Of a stretch of 7,630 bases of DNA, positions 1-6,781 are shown in pieces (positions within the stretch are counted from its first letter, which is position 1; each line of letters opens with the position of its first letter). The translations under genes and the position numbers were made by a program. The stretch spans positions 1 through 7,630 of the forward strand of contig CALMNY010000143.1 in assembly GCA_937872125.1 (NCBI GenBank), read 5' to 3'. The notes beneath the pieces are model-generated. The model ran no database searches. It had not been told where the DNA came from and saw nothing but the letters and a program-made list of their open reading frames with translations. This DNA is from an uncultured Candidatus Competibacteraceae bacterium. Its GTDB lineage: Bacteria > Pseudomonadota > Gammaproteobacteria > Competibacterales > Competibacteraceae.

Positions 1-1
1 G

Positions 2-607
2 GTTCCACCCGGCTGTCTTAATGCACTTCAGATTAGCGGTGCGATTATGGCGATCCTGTTCCTGGAGCCGGAAAGCCCCGACTATCTGGCGATCCAGAAC
101 GCCATGCTGGATGGTGAGTGGCAATGCCTGTACCGCCTGGTGCATGAAACTGAGGCGCTGGCCGCGCTGCGCGAGATTTGGGAACGCCAGCCCGACGCCG
201 CCACGACGCACGATCTGCTGAACCGCCTCATCCTGGCGCAACCCGCCGCCGAGGAACGTCAGCAACCGCTGGACCATCGGATTCAGCGGGTGATCCGGCT
301 GATGAAGGAAGATCTGACCCACAGCTACTCGATGACCGAACTGGCCGAATACGTGAATCTGTCGCCGACCCGGCTGGTGCATCTGTTCAAGGAAGAGGTC
401 GGCGTCCCGATCCGCCGGTTCCGGCAATGGCACCGAATGCGGGTGGTCGCGGCGCTGGTCGCCAAGGGCGACACGCTTACCGATGCCGCGCTGGGGGCGG
501 GCTTCGCCGATTCTTCCCATTTCAGCCGGGCGTTTCGCAACATGTTCGGCATCACGCCCTCTTCGGTGTTTGGCCGCGCCGCCAACGTCCAGATTGTGAT
601 CGCCTGA
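2..607 (+). CDS. AraC-family transcriptional regulator, 5' partial
   Basis: DNA-binding transcription regulator of the AraC/XylS family. The C-terminal half carries the two helix-turn-helix units. Counting from the internal ATG at 47, the first is around residues 95-118 (SMTELAEYVNLSPTRLVHLF) and the second around 143-171 (TLTDAALGAGF, then SSHFSRAFRNMFGITP). The spacing and the F..FG.TP ending are typical of the family. The frame stays open upstream of ATG 47 to the window edge, and the extra residues include VPPG, which resembles the end of an AraC-type cupin sensor domain. I therefore think the true start is outside the window and ATG 47 is internal. What remains of the sensor is too short to suggest a ligand. 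The stop lies 12 bases before the next gene, so the three plus-strand genes are probably co-transcribed. Family assignment is firm; regulon and effector are unknown. Confidence 0.88.
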   Translation, partial: VPPGCLNALQISGAIMAILFLEPESPDYLAIQNAMLDGEWQCLYRLVHETEALAALREIWERQPDAATTHDLLNRLILAQPAAEERQQPLDHRIQRVIRLMKEDLTHSYSMTELAEYVNLSPTRLVHLFKEEVGVPIRRFRQWHRMRVVAALVAKGDTLTDAALGAGFADSSHFSRAFRNMFGITPSSVFGRAANVQIVIA

Positions 608-619
608 CGCGCCGTGCCC

Positions 620-1414
620 ATGCTCGCGCTGATTGATAGCCACACCCATTTTGACGACGCCAGTTTCGACGCCGACCGGGACACCGCCTACCAACGGGCG
701 CGCGCTGCCGGGGTGGAGGCGCAGGTGCTGGCGGCGGTCAGCGCCCGGCTGTGGCCAAAACTCAAGGCCGTAGTGGCGCATTATCCGGGGCTGTATCCCT
801 GCTATGGTCTGCATCCCGCCTGGCTGGCCGAGCATCGCCCGGAGCACCTCGACGACCTGGCCAACTGGCTGACGCGGGAACGACCGGTGGCCATCGGCGA
901 GTGCGGACTGGATGGCTATTTGCCGGAACTTGACCCTGACTTGCAGGCCGAGTACTTCGTCGAGCAGTTACGGCTGGCCCGCCGCCACGATCTGCCCGTA
1001 GTGATTCATGCCCGCCACGCGGTGGATCAGGTCATCAAGCAGGTGCGGCGGTTCGCTGGCGTGCGCGGCATGGTGCACAGTTTCTCCGGCAGCGTGGATC
1101 AGGCCCGGCGGCTGCTGGACCTGGGCCTCCTGCTCAGTTTCGGCGGGCCGCTGACCTACCCGAAGGCGACGCGGCTGCGTGGCCTGATAAAAATTCTGCC
1201 GCTGGACAGGTTCCTGCTGGAAACCGACGCGCCTGATCAGCCTCTGAGCACCCATCCCGGCCAGCGCAACGAGCCGGCCTGTCTGGCGGAGGTGCTGGCC
1301 TGCGTCGCCGAGTTGCGCCACGCCGATCCGGCGGAAATCGCTGCCGCCACCACTGAAAACGCCCGCCGGCTATTCCGACTGCCCGATGATGTCGCATCCG
1401 CACGCCCGGACTGA
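620..1414 (+). CDS. TatD-family metal-dependent hydrolase (YjjV-like)
   Basis: Cytoplasmic metal-dependent hydrolase of the TatD family, whose studied members are DNases or phosphoesterases. The expected metal ligands are visible, numbering from ATG 620: the HxH motif in LIDSHTHFD (H8, H10), the Glu in AIGECGLDGY (E94), His in VVIHARH (H130), His in GMVHSFSGS (H153) and Asp in FLLETDAPD (D203). The 264-residue length is normal. GGPLTYPKATRLR and the LLETDAPDQPL block resemble E. coli YjjV more than TatD or YcfH, so YjjV-like is my preferred subgroup, but this is from memory of the family. A GTG at 614 would add two residues (Met-Pro). I chose ATG 620 because family members usually begin just before the HxH motif; neither start has a clear Shine-Dalgarno. 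The 3' end overlaps the next gene by 29 bases, implying translational coupling. The physiological substrate cannot be told. Confidence 0.9.
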   Translation: MLALIDSHTHFDDASFDADRDTAYQRARAAGVEAQVLAAVSARLWPKLKAVVAHYPGLYPCYGLHPAWLAEHRPEHLDDLANWLTRERPVAIGECGLDGYLPELDPDLQAEYFVEQLRLARRHDLPVVIHARHAVDQVIKQVRRFAGVRGMVHSFSGSVDQARRLLDLGLLLSFGGPLTYPKATRLRGLIKILPLDRFLLETDAPDQPLSTHPGQRNEPACLAEVLACVAELRHADPAEIAAATTENARRLFRLPDDVASARPD

Positions 1415-2171
1415 AATTCTGATTGGGGCCGAAGGCTTGGCCCGGTTGCGGGCGGCGCATGTACTGGTCGCCGGGCTGGGTGGGGTCGGCGGTTATGCCG
1501 CCGAGGCGCTGGGCCGGGCCGGTATCGGCCGGCTGACCCTGCTGGACCACGATGTCGTCTCTCCGTCCAATCTCAACCGGCAACTGTTGGCGCTGCATTC
1601 GACGCTGGGCCGACCCAAGGTCGAGGTCATGGCCGAGCGGTTGCGCGACATTGATCCAGCCATCGAACTGACGCTGATCGGGGAATTTCTGCAGGCGGAT
1701 ATGGCGGAGGCGCTGGTGGCCCCCCTCTCCCCCAGCCCCTCTCCCACCAGGGGAGAGGGGAGTAAACCCACTTATGACTTTGTCGCTGACTGTATTGACA
1801 GCATCGCCTGCAAGGCGGCGCTGGTGGCGGCCTGTCATCGCCATGGCGTGCCGGTGATTTCGGCGCTGGGCGCGGGGAATTGCCTGGACGTCAGTCGGGT
1901 GCAGGTGGCGCAATTGAATCAGACCCAGATGTGCCCGCTGGCCCGCGAGTTGCGGCGGAAGCTGCGGGAACTGGGCGCGCCACTGAATTACCCGGTGATC
2001 TACAGCGACGAACCGCGCCGCCCTCCCCTGCCCCATCAACCGGTCGGCGGCGACACGCCGGGCCGGCCCCGCGCGGTGAACGGCACGATTTCCTACCTGC
2101 CGGCGTTGTTTGGGGTCATGCTGGCGGGAGTCGTCATCCACCGGCTGTTGGGCGACTGCGGCGGTACTTGA
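1386..2171 (+). CDS. tcdA: tRNA threonylcarbamoyladenosine dehydratase TcdA
   Basis: E1-like (ThiF/MoeB fold) enzyme, also called CsdL or YgdL. It uses ATP to cyclise t6A at position 37 of ANN-decoding tRNAs into ct6A. Visible signatures are the nucleotide-binding GLGGVGGYAAEALGRAGIG (residues 30-48), the acidic strand end TLLDHD (51-56), the family motif NLNRQ (62-66), K78 in GRPKVEVMAERLRDIDP, and VADCIDSIACKAAL (133-146). The C-terminal part (VIYSDEPRRP, then NGTISYLPALFGVMLAG) matches TcdA rather than ThiF or MoeB. The start ARTEILIGAEGLARL is the usual TcdA N-terminus; ATG 1389 is an equally possible start one codon later. The gene overlaps the TatD-like hydrolase by 29 bases. Oddity: residues 112-126 (APLSPSPSPTRGEGS) are encoded by a palindromic repeat inserted in frame, just before the strand leading to CIDS, where homologues have only a few residues. 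The frame is intact, so the enzyme may still work. Confidence 0.93.
   Translation: MMSHPHARTEILIGAEGLARLRAAHVLVAGLGGVGGYAAEALGRAGIGRLTLLDHDVVSPSNLNRQLLALHSTLGRPKVEVMAERLRDIDPAIELTLIGEFLQADMAEALVAPLSPSPSPTRGEGSKPTYDFVADCIDSIACKAALVAACHRHGVPVISALGAGNCLDVSRVQVAQLNQTQMCPLARELRRKLRELGAPLNYPVIYSDEPRRPPLPHQPVGGDTPGRPRAVNGTISYLPALFGVMLAGVVIHRLLGDCGGT
1721..1762. repeat. Palindromic repeat inserted in frame within tcdA
   Basis: The ten-base arm cccctctccc occurs twice in direct orientation (1722-1731 and 1736-1745). It is followed by its perfect reverse complement gggagagggg at 1751-1760. The 1736/1751 pair forms a 10-bp stem with the 5-base loop accag; the first arm can compete for the same partner. 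The element has no stop codon in at least three frames. It reads PLSPSPSPTRGEG on the plus strand, and SPLVGEGLGERG and PLSPGGRGAGGEG on the minus strand. These peptides are familiar as translated dispersed repeats in several proteobacterial genomes, which is background knowledge and was not searched here. Exact ends are uncertain because no target duplication is obvious. Confidence 0.8.
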
Positions 2172-2186
2172 ACATTCGATCTGTCC

Positions 2187-3092
2187 TCAGCCAGGGGGCG
2201 CGGCGATCTGGCGGGCGAACTGCCCCAGATAGCGCAACCCCTGAATCGCCCGGCTGCCATACCACGAGGTCATTTCCCCATCAATCCGCCGCAACTTTCC
2301 TGGTGGGCAGGCGTACTCCTGGGCGAACGTTGCCAAATCCGCCGGCTGGAAGCGATACGGCTCGCTGCTGAACAGGATCAGATCGGCGGCATCCAGCAAC
2401 GAGCGATCCATTTCCAACGTCGGATAGCGCGCCTCTGATTCCACCGGCAGCGTGTCCCATCCCACCAGCGCCAACATGCGAGAGATATAGGTCTCGCGGC
2501 TGATACCCATCCACGGCTGGCGCCAGATCAAATACAGCACTTGGCGCCGGGGCCAGGCGATTTGCCGGAGTTCCGTCAATGCTCGGTCGAACTCCGCTAC
2601 CAGCATTTCCGCCTCCGCCGCGCGGTTGAAAACGCCGCCGATAAGCCGATACAGCGGAATATTGTCTTCCGGAGCCAGCGGATGGGTGACGATCACGTGC
2701 AGTCCATCAGCCATCAGCCGTTCCGCCAGTTCGCGCGGGTTTTCGTCCACGTTGACAATGACATGGGTAGGTTGCAAAGCCCGCAGCCTGGCCTGATTCA
2801 CCTTCTTGGTTCCCCCGACGCTGGGGATGGCGGCGACTGCGGGCTGGGGATGAATGCAGTAGTGGGTGCGCCCCACCACCTGATCCCCCAGCCCCAAAGC
2901 CAACAAAAGTTCAGTCATGCTGGGCACCAGTGAAACGATGCGGGCGGGCGAAACAGCGGGTACGTGGCGAACGCCCAGGGCATCGGTTAAGGCGTCCGCC
3001 GCCGGTCTATGTGCACCTGCGCCGCTTCGGTGCAGGTGCAGGTCAGGATGCGTGCGGGTCAATTTAGAGGCTGTCCAAAAATTGAATATCAT
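2187..3092 (-). CDS. BtuF-like cobalamin-binding protein (periplasmic-binding-protein 2 family)
   Basis: Helical-backbone metal-receptor protein of the BtuF/FhuD/FepB type, in the subgroup commonly annotated as cobalamin-binding. Numbering from ATG 3092, the conserved part runs from TDALGVRHVPAVSPARIVSL (36-55) through VPSMTELLLALGLGDQVVGR (56-75), VGGTKKVN (92-99), PTHVIVNVDENPRE (108-121), the C-lobe VLYLIWRQPW (185-194), ILFSSEPYRF (239-248) and IDGEMTSWYGSRAIQGLRYL (270-289). No signal peptide or lipobox is visible, so secretion is unproven, and no permease or ATPase genes lie nearby. The start is problematic: the only standard start codons in frame before TDALG are ATG 3092, which lies inside a repeat element, and TTG 3062, just outside it. 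Neither has a good ribosome-binding site. The original 5' end may have been replaced by the element. It could share a transcript with yhdP and rng upstream. Ligand B12 is inferred from family only; a siderophore or other metal complex is possible. Confidence 0.82.
   Translation of the reverse strand: MIFNFWTASKLTRTHPDLHLHRSGAGAHRPAADALTDALGVRHVPAVSPARIVSLVPSMTELLLALGLGDQVVGRTHYCIHPQPAVAAIPSVGGTKKVNQARLRALQPTHVIVNVDENPRELAERLMADGLHVIVTHPLAPEDNIPLYRLIGGVFNRAAEAEMLVAEFDRALTELRQIAWPRRQVLYLIWRQPWMGISRETYISRMLALVGWDTLPVESEARYPTLEMDRSLLDAADLILFSSEPYRFQPADLATFAQEYACPPGKLRRIDGEMTSWYGSRAIQGLRYLGQFARQIAAPPG
3012..3040. repeat. Small perfect hairpin near the 5' end of the BtuF-like gene
   Basis: tgcacctgc (3012-3020) and gcaggtgca (3032-3040) are perfect reverse complements separated by 11 bases. 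They would form a 9-bp stem in the mRNA of the BtuF-like gene. The hairpin lies between the repeat element and the first conserved codons (TDALG), in a stretch encoding His/Ala/Gly-rich residues with no family match. It could be part of an old untranslated leader or another small palindromic insertion. No U-rich tract follows on either strand, so a terminator role is not supported. Confidence 0.55.
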
Positions 3093-3199
3093 TAAACCAA
3101 TGAGTTATGTGTAGGAGCGGCCTTGGCCGCGATTGCTGGCCCTCCTATCGTGGCCAAGGCCGCTCCTACAATCAACACGTTGGTGTTTGGACAGCTTCT
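3066..3199. mobile_element. MITE-like element with 14-bp terminal inverted repeats
   Basis: agaggctgtccaaa at 3066-3079 pairs with tttggacagcttct at 3186-3199, matching 13 of 14 positions and bounding 134 bases. The interior outside the central hairpin is AT-richer than the surrounding coding sequence, suggesting foreign origin. There is no open reading frame for a transposase, so any mobility would depend on an enzyme elsewhere; the ends resemble insertion-sequence termini, but I cannot assign a family. No clear target-site duplication flanks it (left caattt, right gataga), which is why the call is tentative. It fills most of the gap between yhdP and the BtuF-like gene and supplies that gene's first nine codons if ATG 3092 is used. 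Confidence 0.55.
3110..3170. repeat. Inverted pair of GTAG-type REP sequences (REPIN/BIME)
   Basis: tgtaggagcggccttggcc (3110-3128) is perfectly complementary to ggccaaggccgctcctaca (3152-3170). The stem extends inward to 24 positions with one G/T mismatch, leaving a 13-base loop (3134-3146). Each half is itself a REP unit: a GTAG tetranucleotide (3111-3114, and its complement ctac at 3166-3169) next to a short GC-rich palindrome. Inverted doublets of this form are known from Pseudomonas and relatives as REPINs or BIMEs, mobilised by RAYT (Y1-type) transposases. No RAYT gene is in this window. A strong hairpin between two same-strand genes could stabilise the upstream mRNA end or attenuate read-through, but no U-tract for intrinsic termination follows it. 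Confidence 0.85.
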
Positions 3200-3232
3200 G
3201 ATAGACCAGGCAAAAGCAGAGCATTGCCCGAA

Positions 3233-6200
3233 CTACCGCTCTACCGTTCCCGGGGTCGCGGATGAGGGTTCTTCCAGCAATTTCATCACCGGCCGATCCC
3301 AGGAGCCGGTCAGCGCATAATGATACTGGGTGGCGCGTTCGATGCCTTTTTGCAGCAGCCGTTCGGCCAATAAAACCGCCGCGCCGACCGCCGGTCCGCC
3401 GGCCAGCACTCCCGCCACCGGCAACGCACCGCCAAGCCGGGGAATCACCGTGATGCGTTGATCGTAATCGCGCTCCTTCAGATGGGTTCGACCCCTGATC
3501 TCAATCCGCGCCGCCGGGGCTTCGATGGTGAGATCGTCGGTGTAAGCCTGCCCGTGTCTAAAAGCGAATTCACCGGCAATCCGGTCGAAGCTCATGCCGG
3601 GTTGCACCAGGTCGCTGAAGTCGAGCGTGAGGCGGCGCAGAAGATTTTGCACGTTGAACAGGCCCACCATGCGTCCCATGCCGGGGTCTACATCCAGCAA
3701 CTGACCGGGTCCGACCTGAAGCTTCAGCGTTCCTTCCAGCCGTTCCAGGGCGAATTCAGACGGCGCCCCCGCCCACTCGACCGCCAGTTCCGCCTCGGTC
3801 TCGCCGCGAGCGATGCCGACCCCCGCATAACCGAAGGCGGACAAAGTTTCGCCCAGCGCCGGACTGCGCAACACCGCTTGCAGGCGGGACCTCGAACCAC
3901 TGCTGGTCTGCCACCAGTCGCCGATGGCGGTAATGCGCTGCCGTTCGGATTCCAGGTTAAATTCGCTAAGCCGGATGCCGTCTAGCTGCGGCATGGCCAC
4001 CAGCCGCAACCGGCCCAGTTCCGCCTCATCCCAGCGCAGATCGCTTGCAGTCAGCACCAACGGCGGCAAGCGGCGCAGATCGGTCACCGGGGTCTCGGCG
4101 TTCGGGGAACTGGCGGGCACAGATTCCACCGCGCGGCGCAGATGAAGTCGCCGCAACGCGGCGTTGATCGGTCGCTCCGGGCTGGGTTGATCCGGCACGG
4201 TCACGCGCCCGGCCAGCGCCTCGCCCGCAAAATCCAGCCGCCATTCATCATCCTGGCGCACCGCGTCCAACGTAACGCCGGCAACCGTCTGTTGACCCAG
4301 CGCCAATTCGCCGATCCGGGCATCGAGGCGACGTAACCTGCGCCACAGCCCGGCGGCATCCTCCGAGGGCGCGGGAAATCCAGCTATTTCCCAGCGGGGC
4401 AAGTCCGCAACGACCGCCAGTCCCGGCGCTTCCGGCAGCTTCGCCGCGCCGGCGTTGAGGCGCAACTCGCCGCGCGTCAGCCGGGGATCGCGGCGAAAAT
4501 CCGCCAGTTCCAGCACCGCCCGCGCTTTCTCACCATAGTTCAGCGTCAAATTCAACATATCGGGCGCACGGGGATGCAGGCTGATTTGCAGCGGGCGGGA
4601 TTCGCCGGCGGCTTTGCCCAACGGCGCGGGCCACCGCACCGCCACCCCGCGCAGATCCGAGTTCAATTCCAGCTTGAACGGGGGAGAATCGTCCCGCCGC
4701 TCACGGCGGTGGGTAGGAACCGTCAATACCGCATCCCAATGGCTCTTGCCGCTGACTGTGCGTTCCAGCGCCTTCGCCATGGGTTCCCCCAGCAGCGCGC
4801 GCAATCCTGGGCGACCTCGCAACCGCGCCCGGAGATCACGGCGGTCTGCGCGACCGACCAGGTCCAGATCGAGGCGGACCGGTTCGCCGCGCAACCGGGT
4901 TTGCAAGTCCCGGGCTTCCAGGCCGGCCTCGGTGAAATTGACTTCGCCGTGCAGCCGGTCGAGCTCCAGATTCCAGGCTGGCAGCGTGACATTGTTATCC
5001 AGCAATCCCACTTGTCCACGCACCTGATTGGGACGGGGGTCCAGCGGAATCGTGAGGTCGAGATCCAGCGTATTCGCACCGCCGATCCGCAGTTCCGGCA
5101 GATCCTCGCCCAGGTCCTGACCGACCGGGCTGGCCTGGAACGCCCGCCACAGGCTGGCGCCCGGCCCCTTGACGCTACCCTTGACCCGCACCACGGCTTT
5201 ATCGAGATCCTCGATCCGGGCAGTCGCCTCTTCCACCTCCGCATCGAGCAGGCGGCCTGCATCAATGTCCACCTGCAAACCGCGATTGCGAAATCGTACC
5301 GTCCCGCGTACTGCCTCCAGGCGCGGCCAGCCAGGCGCGTAATCCAGCACCGCGCCCTCGATCTGGAAGTGGGTTTCAAACAGACCTTCACCCCGATCGA
5401 ATGGGAACGCAGGCGCCGGGCCGCGCAATACCCCTTCCCCCGCCGGGATCTGACCGCCCACCAGCGCCCGATCCAGCCAGGCGACGCCATCAGGCGGAAT
5501 CACCGTCACCGGCAGATAACGCCGCGCCGCGCTGATCTTCACGTCACGGTAGCGGGCGTGTACATCCAGCACCGGCGCACCGCTGGCGGGGATCGTCACA
5601 TCGCCCCAGACCCGCGCCTTCAGATCGGCGTTGGCGAACTCCAACCCGGCGCTGGTCAGCCGCCATCCATCCCCCGCTCGCGTCCAGTTCACGGTCCCGG
5701 TCAGGGTATCAAGCGTGACCGGCGCGCGCAGCAGACCGGCGGTATCCACCCGTATCTTGCGGCTGTCGAGCACGATGCGGCCCTGATCAGAGGTGAGTTC
5801 CAGGGTTCCGGTTAACGGATCGAATCCTGGCAGGTCGTGCGCTGGCCGAAACGCGGCCTCGCGCAATGACGCGGTAATGGCGTAAGACCCGGCGGCGGCG
5901 GTCTGGACCGTCAGTTCCGGCAGTTCGCCCCGGGGCGCAAGCGCCGCGAGCCACTGGCGGGCGGGTTCGTCCAGCCATAGCAAACCCCAGACCGCCATAT
6001 CCTGAATGCGCAGACCCTGAATCCGTCCTTGCCACTGGTCGCCACGCCGGTTCCACTCGAACGAATGCGACTGGCCAGCGCGCACCTCCAGAGTGCCTCG
6101 CCAGGATTCCGGATCGGTCCCAGGGCGCTCGACGCTTAACTGCAAGCGGTCGCCGAGTTCAGCGGGCGGGTCGGCGCTAAACGCCAGGCGCTGGCCAGGC

Positions 6201-6781
6201 CCGGTATCCCGCACCTGAAAATAGGGATGCAGCATATTCAGCACGCCACCATCGCGGCGGCGCACAGTGAGCCGGTCGCCCAGAATATCCAGCCGCCCCA
6301 CGGTAAACAGCCAGCGGGCGACCTCGGGCAGGGAAGGCGCGGATTCAGGGGGGCTGGCCTCGGCTCGCAAGCGCGGTATGCCATCTATCCCCTGTTCCAG
6401 CGTCAGACTCACACCTTCCAGCCGGATGTGGTTGAAGACCGGCCGCTGCTCCCGCAGCGAGCGCCACAGGTCCAGGGACGCCGCCGCCCGCTGGAACCCG
6501 ATCAGCGCCGCGCCGGTGGCGGGATCGTGCAAACTGACCCCTTGCAACCGCAGCCCCAGCCGCCAGCCGTCGCGCTCGGCGGCGACCGCCTCGATCTGCG
6601 CCGGCGCGCGCAGATAATCACCCAGCGCCGCCGCCAGCGCACTACGATACTCATTCAGGCGCGGCAGCAACCACCATTGCCCAAATCCCGCCGCCAGCAA
6701 CGCCGGCAACAGCAGGGCCAGCGCCAGCCAGCGAGTCCAGCGGAAAGTGCGGCGGGCGGCGCCCAGCCAGCGGCGGTTCAC
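3233..6781 (-). CDS. yhdP: YhdP family AsmA-like envelope protein
   Basis: Large inner-membrane-anchored periplasmic protein of the AsmA-like YhdP family. In E. coli, YhdP, TamB and YdbH are jointly needed to move phospholipids from the inner to the outer membrane. The N-terminus has a basic stretch followed by one hydrophobic helix (about residues 17-34, LALALLLPALLAAGFG) with no cleavage motif. A long beta-rich repetitive region follows, as expected for a lipid-carrying groove. The C-terminal AsmA-like block begins near residue 1030 with DPGMGRMVGLFNVQNLLRRL, continues through LTLDFSDL, ITVIPRLGGALPVAG and GGPAVGAAVLL, and ends YHYALTGSWDRPVMKLL; this series is diagnostic. Its 1182 residues are slightly fewer than the roughly 1266 of E. 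coli YhdP. The start is GTG at 6781, overlapping the rng stop as GTGA, so it is probably translationally coupled to rng. The frame is intact throughout. The downstream gene is not tldD, unlike the E. coli arrangement. Confidence 0.93.
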   Translation of the reverse strand: MNRRWLGAARRTFRWTRWLALALLLPALLAAGFGQWWLLPRLNEYRSALAAALGDYLRAPAQIEAVAAERDGWRLGLRLQGVSLHDPATGAALIGFQRAAASLDLWRSLREQRPVFNHIRLEGVSLTLEQGIDGIPRLRAEASPPESAPSLPEVARWLFTVGRLDILGDRLTVRRRDGGVLNMLHPYFQVRDTGPGQRLAFSADPPAELGDRLQLSVERPGTDPESWRGTLEVRAGQSHSFEWNRRGDQWQGRIQGLRIQDMAVWGLLWLDEPARQWLAALAPRGELPELTVQTAAAGSYAITASLREAAFRPAHDLPGFDPLTGTLELTSDQGRIVLDSRKIRVDTAGLLRAPVTLDTLTGTVNWTRAGDGWRLTSAGLEFANADLKARVWGDVTIPASGAPVLDVHARYRDVKISAARRYLPVTVIPPDGVAWLDRALVGGQIPAGEGVLRGPAPAFPFDRGEGLFETHFQIEGAVLDYAPGWPRLEAVRGTVRFRNRGLQVDIDAGRLLDAEVEEATARIEDLDKAVVRVKGSVKGPGASLWRAFQASPVGQDLGEDLPELRIGGANTLDLDLTIPLDPRPNQVRGQVGLLDNNVTLPAWNLELDRLHGEVNFTEAGLEARDLQTRLRGEPVRLDLDLVGRADRRDLRARLRGRPGLRALLGEPMAKALERTVSGKSHWDAVLTVPTHRRERRDDSPPFKLELNSDLRGVAVRWPAPLGKAAGESRPLQISLHPRAPDMLNLTLNYGEKARAVLELADFRRDPRLTRGELRLNAGAAKLPEAPGLAVVADLPRWEIAGFPAPSEDAAGLWRRLRRLDARIGELALGQQTVAGVTLDAVRQDDEWRLDFAGEALAGRVTVPDQPSPERPINAALRRLHLRRAVESVPASSPNAETPVTDLRRLPPLVLTASDLRWDEAELGRLRLVAMPQLDGIRLSEFNLESERQRITAIGDWWQTSSGSRSRLQAVLRSPALGETLSAFGYAGVGIARGETEAELAVEWAGAPSEFALERLEGTLKLQVGPGQLLDVDPGMGRMVGLFNVQNLLRRLTLDFSDLVQPGMSFDRIAGEFAFRHGQAYTDDLTIEAPAARIEIRGRTHLKERDYDQRITVIPRLGGALPVAGVLAGGPAVGAAVLLAERLLQKGIERATQYHYALTGSWDRPVMKLLEEPSSATPGTVER

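Noticed and set aside
1134..2141. 335-residue open frame on the minus strand opposite tatD/tcdA
   Set aside because: It shadows two clear genes. The only notable motif (PLSPGGRGAGGEG) comes from the palindromic repeat, not from a real protein family.
3082..3110. Sigma-70 promoter (TTGAAT with TTATGT, 17-base spacing) on the plus strand
   Set aside because: The -10 match is poor and there is no downstream plus-strand gene for it to serve.
3110..3170. Rho-independent terminator
   Set aside because: The stem is strong, but neither strand has a U-rich run after it, and the REP signature explains the symmetry better.
3093..3232. Cobalamin riboswitch upstream of the BtuF-like gene
   Set aside because: I see no B12-box-like conserved core, and the interval is only 140 bases, mostly accounted for by the repeat element.
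4574..5815. 413-residue open frame on the plus strand opposite yhdP
   Set aside because: The protein is low-complexity, rich in Arg, Gln and Pro, with no recognisable motif. It lies wholly antisense to a well-conserved gene, and long antisense frames are expected in GC-rich codon-biased DNA.
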